DNA of 43,177 nucleotides from CAZSNT01 sp964607765. Lineage in GTDB: Bacteria > Verrucomicrobiota > Lentisphaeria > Oligosphaerales > JABHEG01. Below are positions 41,975 to 43,177 of this stretch, piece by piece (the first letter of the stretch is position 1; every line of letters begins with the position of its first letter). Both the position numbers and the translations under genes were made by a program. The stretch is from positions 1-43,177 of the forward strand of contig CAZSNT010000083.1 of the NCBI GenBank assembly GCA_964607765.1, in the 5' to 3' direction. The notes under the pieces are model-generated. The model was not told the DNA's origin. It did not search any database and worked only from the letters and a program-made list of their open reading frames with translations.

Positions 41975-42955
41975 CTACAGTGGCTTCGTTGCCGCCGCCA
42001 ACAGGTGGTCACGCCAGGGAAACCGCGGCAGACCGGGAATGAAACCGGGCCGGCGCATGACGCGGGCCAGGTGTCCGAACAGACCCGGTGCAGCCCGGTG
42101 TACGAGGTAAGCGGCAACGCCCCCAAAGCTCCTTAGAGAGAATCCTGACTTGTGGCACTTCAAGCCGATGCCCGTGACCTCGAACCCCGCCCGCGCAAGC
42201 AATCCCTCGAGGGTTCCGGCGTCCCAGAAGACCTTGTGTTCAAGGACGCCAAAATACCACCACGGCAGGATCCTGGCAAGCCGGGCAGGCAGGCAACGCG
42301 CGTTCGCCGTTTCGACCAGCAGAACGCCTCCCGGCCGAAGCAGTCGACGCACATTGACCAACGCCCGGACCGGGTCGGAGAGATGCTCCAGCACATCCAG
42401 CATGACTGCAGCGTGGAAGTGAGCGGCCGGCAAACCCTCGACCGATCCCTCAATGTTGCCCTGCACGATCCGACTGTAGCCGACCGCCCCGCTCGCCACA
42501 CTCCCGGTCGACGCGTCCAGTCCGTAAAGCTCCCAACCCGCGCCCAGAGCACCGCCAAAATCGGCCTCGCCAACGCCGATGTCGATGCCGCGCAGCATCT
42601 CATCCGCCGTGAATCGTGAACGGACCTCCCGGTCAAGGCGTGCCGCGATCGCTGTCACACCGCGTTGCTGGGCCGGGCTCCAACGCCGGCTCTCACCGTC
42701 GCCATCGGCCCAAAGCGCCGACAGCATTTCCTCAGTCGAGGCAGGGGTCACCCAGCGGCGGGAAAGCAGACCGCAATCCCCACACTCCAACACCAGGTGG
42801 TCCGGGACATCGAGCGTCACAGTCGCCATGCGCAGGTGGGAGACGCGCGGCAGCGACAGTACGTCACGGAGAGACGTGCCGGCGCAGAGCGGACACCGCT
42901 CGAGGCGCCGCAGATCGCCGGGAGCCAAATGCATGTCGGCGCGCGCTGCTGACAT
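41975..42955 (-). CDS. SAM-dependent methyltransferase with N-terminal zinc-binding Cys set
   Basis: A 326-residue protein. Two Cys pairs, CPLCAG and CGDCGLL, separated by about 40 residues, probably bind zinc, a pattern seen in sugar methyltransferases. The class I methyltransferase core follows: GIDIGVGEADFGGAL (less canonical than D-x-G-C-G-x-G), VMLDVLEHLSDP and LRPGGVLLVETAN. The start at 42955 follows the end of the intergenic repeats; the ORF continues to 43162 through repeat sequence and is not credible as protein. It probably methylates a glycan sugar. Confidence 0.82.
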   Translation of the reverse strand: MSAARADMHLAPGDLRRLERCPLCAGTSLRDVLSLPRVSHLRMATVTLDVPDHLVLECGDCGLLSRRWVTPASTEEMLSALWADGDGESRRWSPAQQRGVTAIAARLDREVRSRFTADEMLRGIDIGVGEADFGGALGAGWELYGLDASTGSVASGAVGYSRIVQGNIEGSVEGLPAAHFHAAVMLDVLEHLSDPVRALVNVRRLLRPGGVLLVETANARCLPARLARILPWWYFGVLEHKVFWDAGTLEGLLARAGFEVTGIGLKCHKSGFSLRSFGGVAAYLVHRAAPGLFGHLARVMRRPGFIPGLPRFPWRDHLLAAATKPL

Positions 42956-43020
42956 GTCCAGCGTTCTCTCCCGTTCTTCGCCCCCCTGCCTGCCAAACGC
43001 TTGCACGGCGCCCGGGGTGC

Positions 43021-43123
43021 ATCCATCCATACCGTAGCCCGGGTCTTCCGACCCGGGTGTCCTGCCCTGAACTCCATCGAGCCGCCGGCCCCGACCGGAA
43101 CCTGCATCCATACCGTAGCCCGG
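43021..43123. repeat. CCGTAGCCCGG repeat with hairpin
   Basis: The 18-nt sequence ATCCATACCGTAGCCCGG occurs at 43025-43042 and 43106-43123. The first copy continues into CCCGGGTC-TTCC-GACCCGGG, an 8-bp hairpin (43038-43057). The second copy lacks the hairpin. The region 42956-43177 has no other feature I can support and is probably intergenic. Confidence 0.8.
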
Positions 43124-43177
43124 AATGGCGTCAAGATAAGCGCGAGAAAGCGGGAACCCCACCGGCCCTGCGCCGGT

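Overview
This is a high-GC bacterial window, probably from a metagenome assembly: a run of exactly 100 N sits inside a tandem repeat at 15846-15945. Two pseudopilin genes carry the [24 protein letters not shown] signature without the usual glycine before the cleavage site. Together with the complete Bat operon and abundant hairpin repeats this suggests the PVC superphylum, most likely a Lentisphaerota or Kiritimatiellota relative. That placement is inference; no rRNA is present.

Left end (1-1600): a pseudopilin gene on the minus strand that looks cut short at a GGGGTC/GACCCC hairpin, and a small plus-strand membrane protein of unknown role, possibly followed by two overlapping mini-ORFs.

Tryptophan region (1617-8560, minus strand): a full seven-gene operon in the order trpE-G-D-C-F-B-A. 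Most junctions overlap or are very short; only trpE-trpG has a long (104-nt) spacer, made of short repeated words. Upstream of trpE I read a consensus-like promoter, a 34-residue leader peptide with three Trp codons in four (W-W-C-W), and an intrinsic terminator. Mutually exclusive 1:2, 2:3 and 3:4 pairings can be drawn by hand. This is a ribosome-mediated trp attenuator and is the strongest regulatory finding in the window.

Middle (8700-10854): tRNA-Cys(GCA), a two-gene unit of unknown function (a small lysine/arginine-rich protein and a 461-residue coiled-coil protein), then tRNA-Val(GAC) with its own promoter and terminator. This tRNA-Val has C instead of U at position 33.

Bat region (10982-23217, plus strand): a DsbD-alpha-like periplasmic domain protein, MoxR ATPase, DUF58 protein, membrane-anchored parvulin-type isomerase, a hairpin repeat array with the assembly gap, a lipoprotein, then BatA, BatB, BatC, BatD and BatE. 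The genes are closely packed apart from the repeat array. The chaperone-like AAA+ ATPase and the VWA, TPR and Bat proteins probably act together at the envelope.

Surface polysaccharide region (23384-43177): GT4 glycosyltransferase, a second pseudopilin, and WbpB- and WbpD-like enzymes of diacetamido-uronic acid synthesis. These are followed by a divergent NeuB-like synthase with an SpsF-like cytidylyltransferase, a membrane glycosyltransferase, a DUF354 protein, a DegT-type aminotransferase and further glycosyltransferases. The right part holds a GNAT protein, a ParB-like-domain protein, two methyltransferases, a Wzx-type flippase, a GDP-fucose-synthase-like protein and GDP-mannose 4,6-dehydratase. 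The set fits a flippase-dependent O-antigen, capsule or S-layer-glycan locus containing amino sugars, 6-deoxyhexose and possibly a nonulosonic-acid-like sugar.

Several intergenic spacers, always just upstream of a gene, are built of short quasi-tandem A/C-rich words on the coding strand, and other spacers hold hairpin repeats. One hairpin supplies the ribosome binding site and start codon of the downstream lipoprotein gene.
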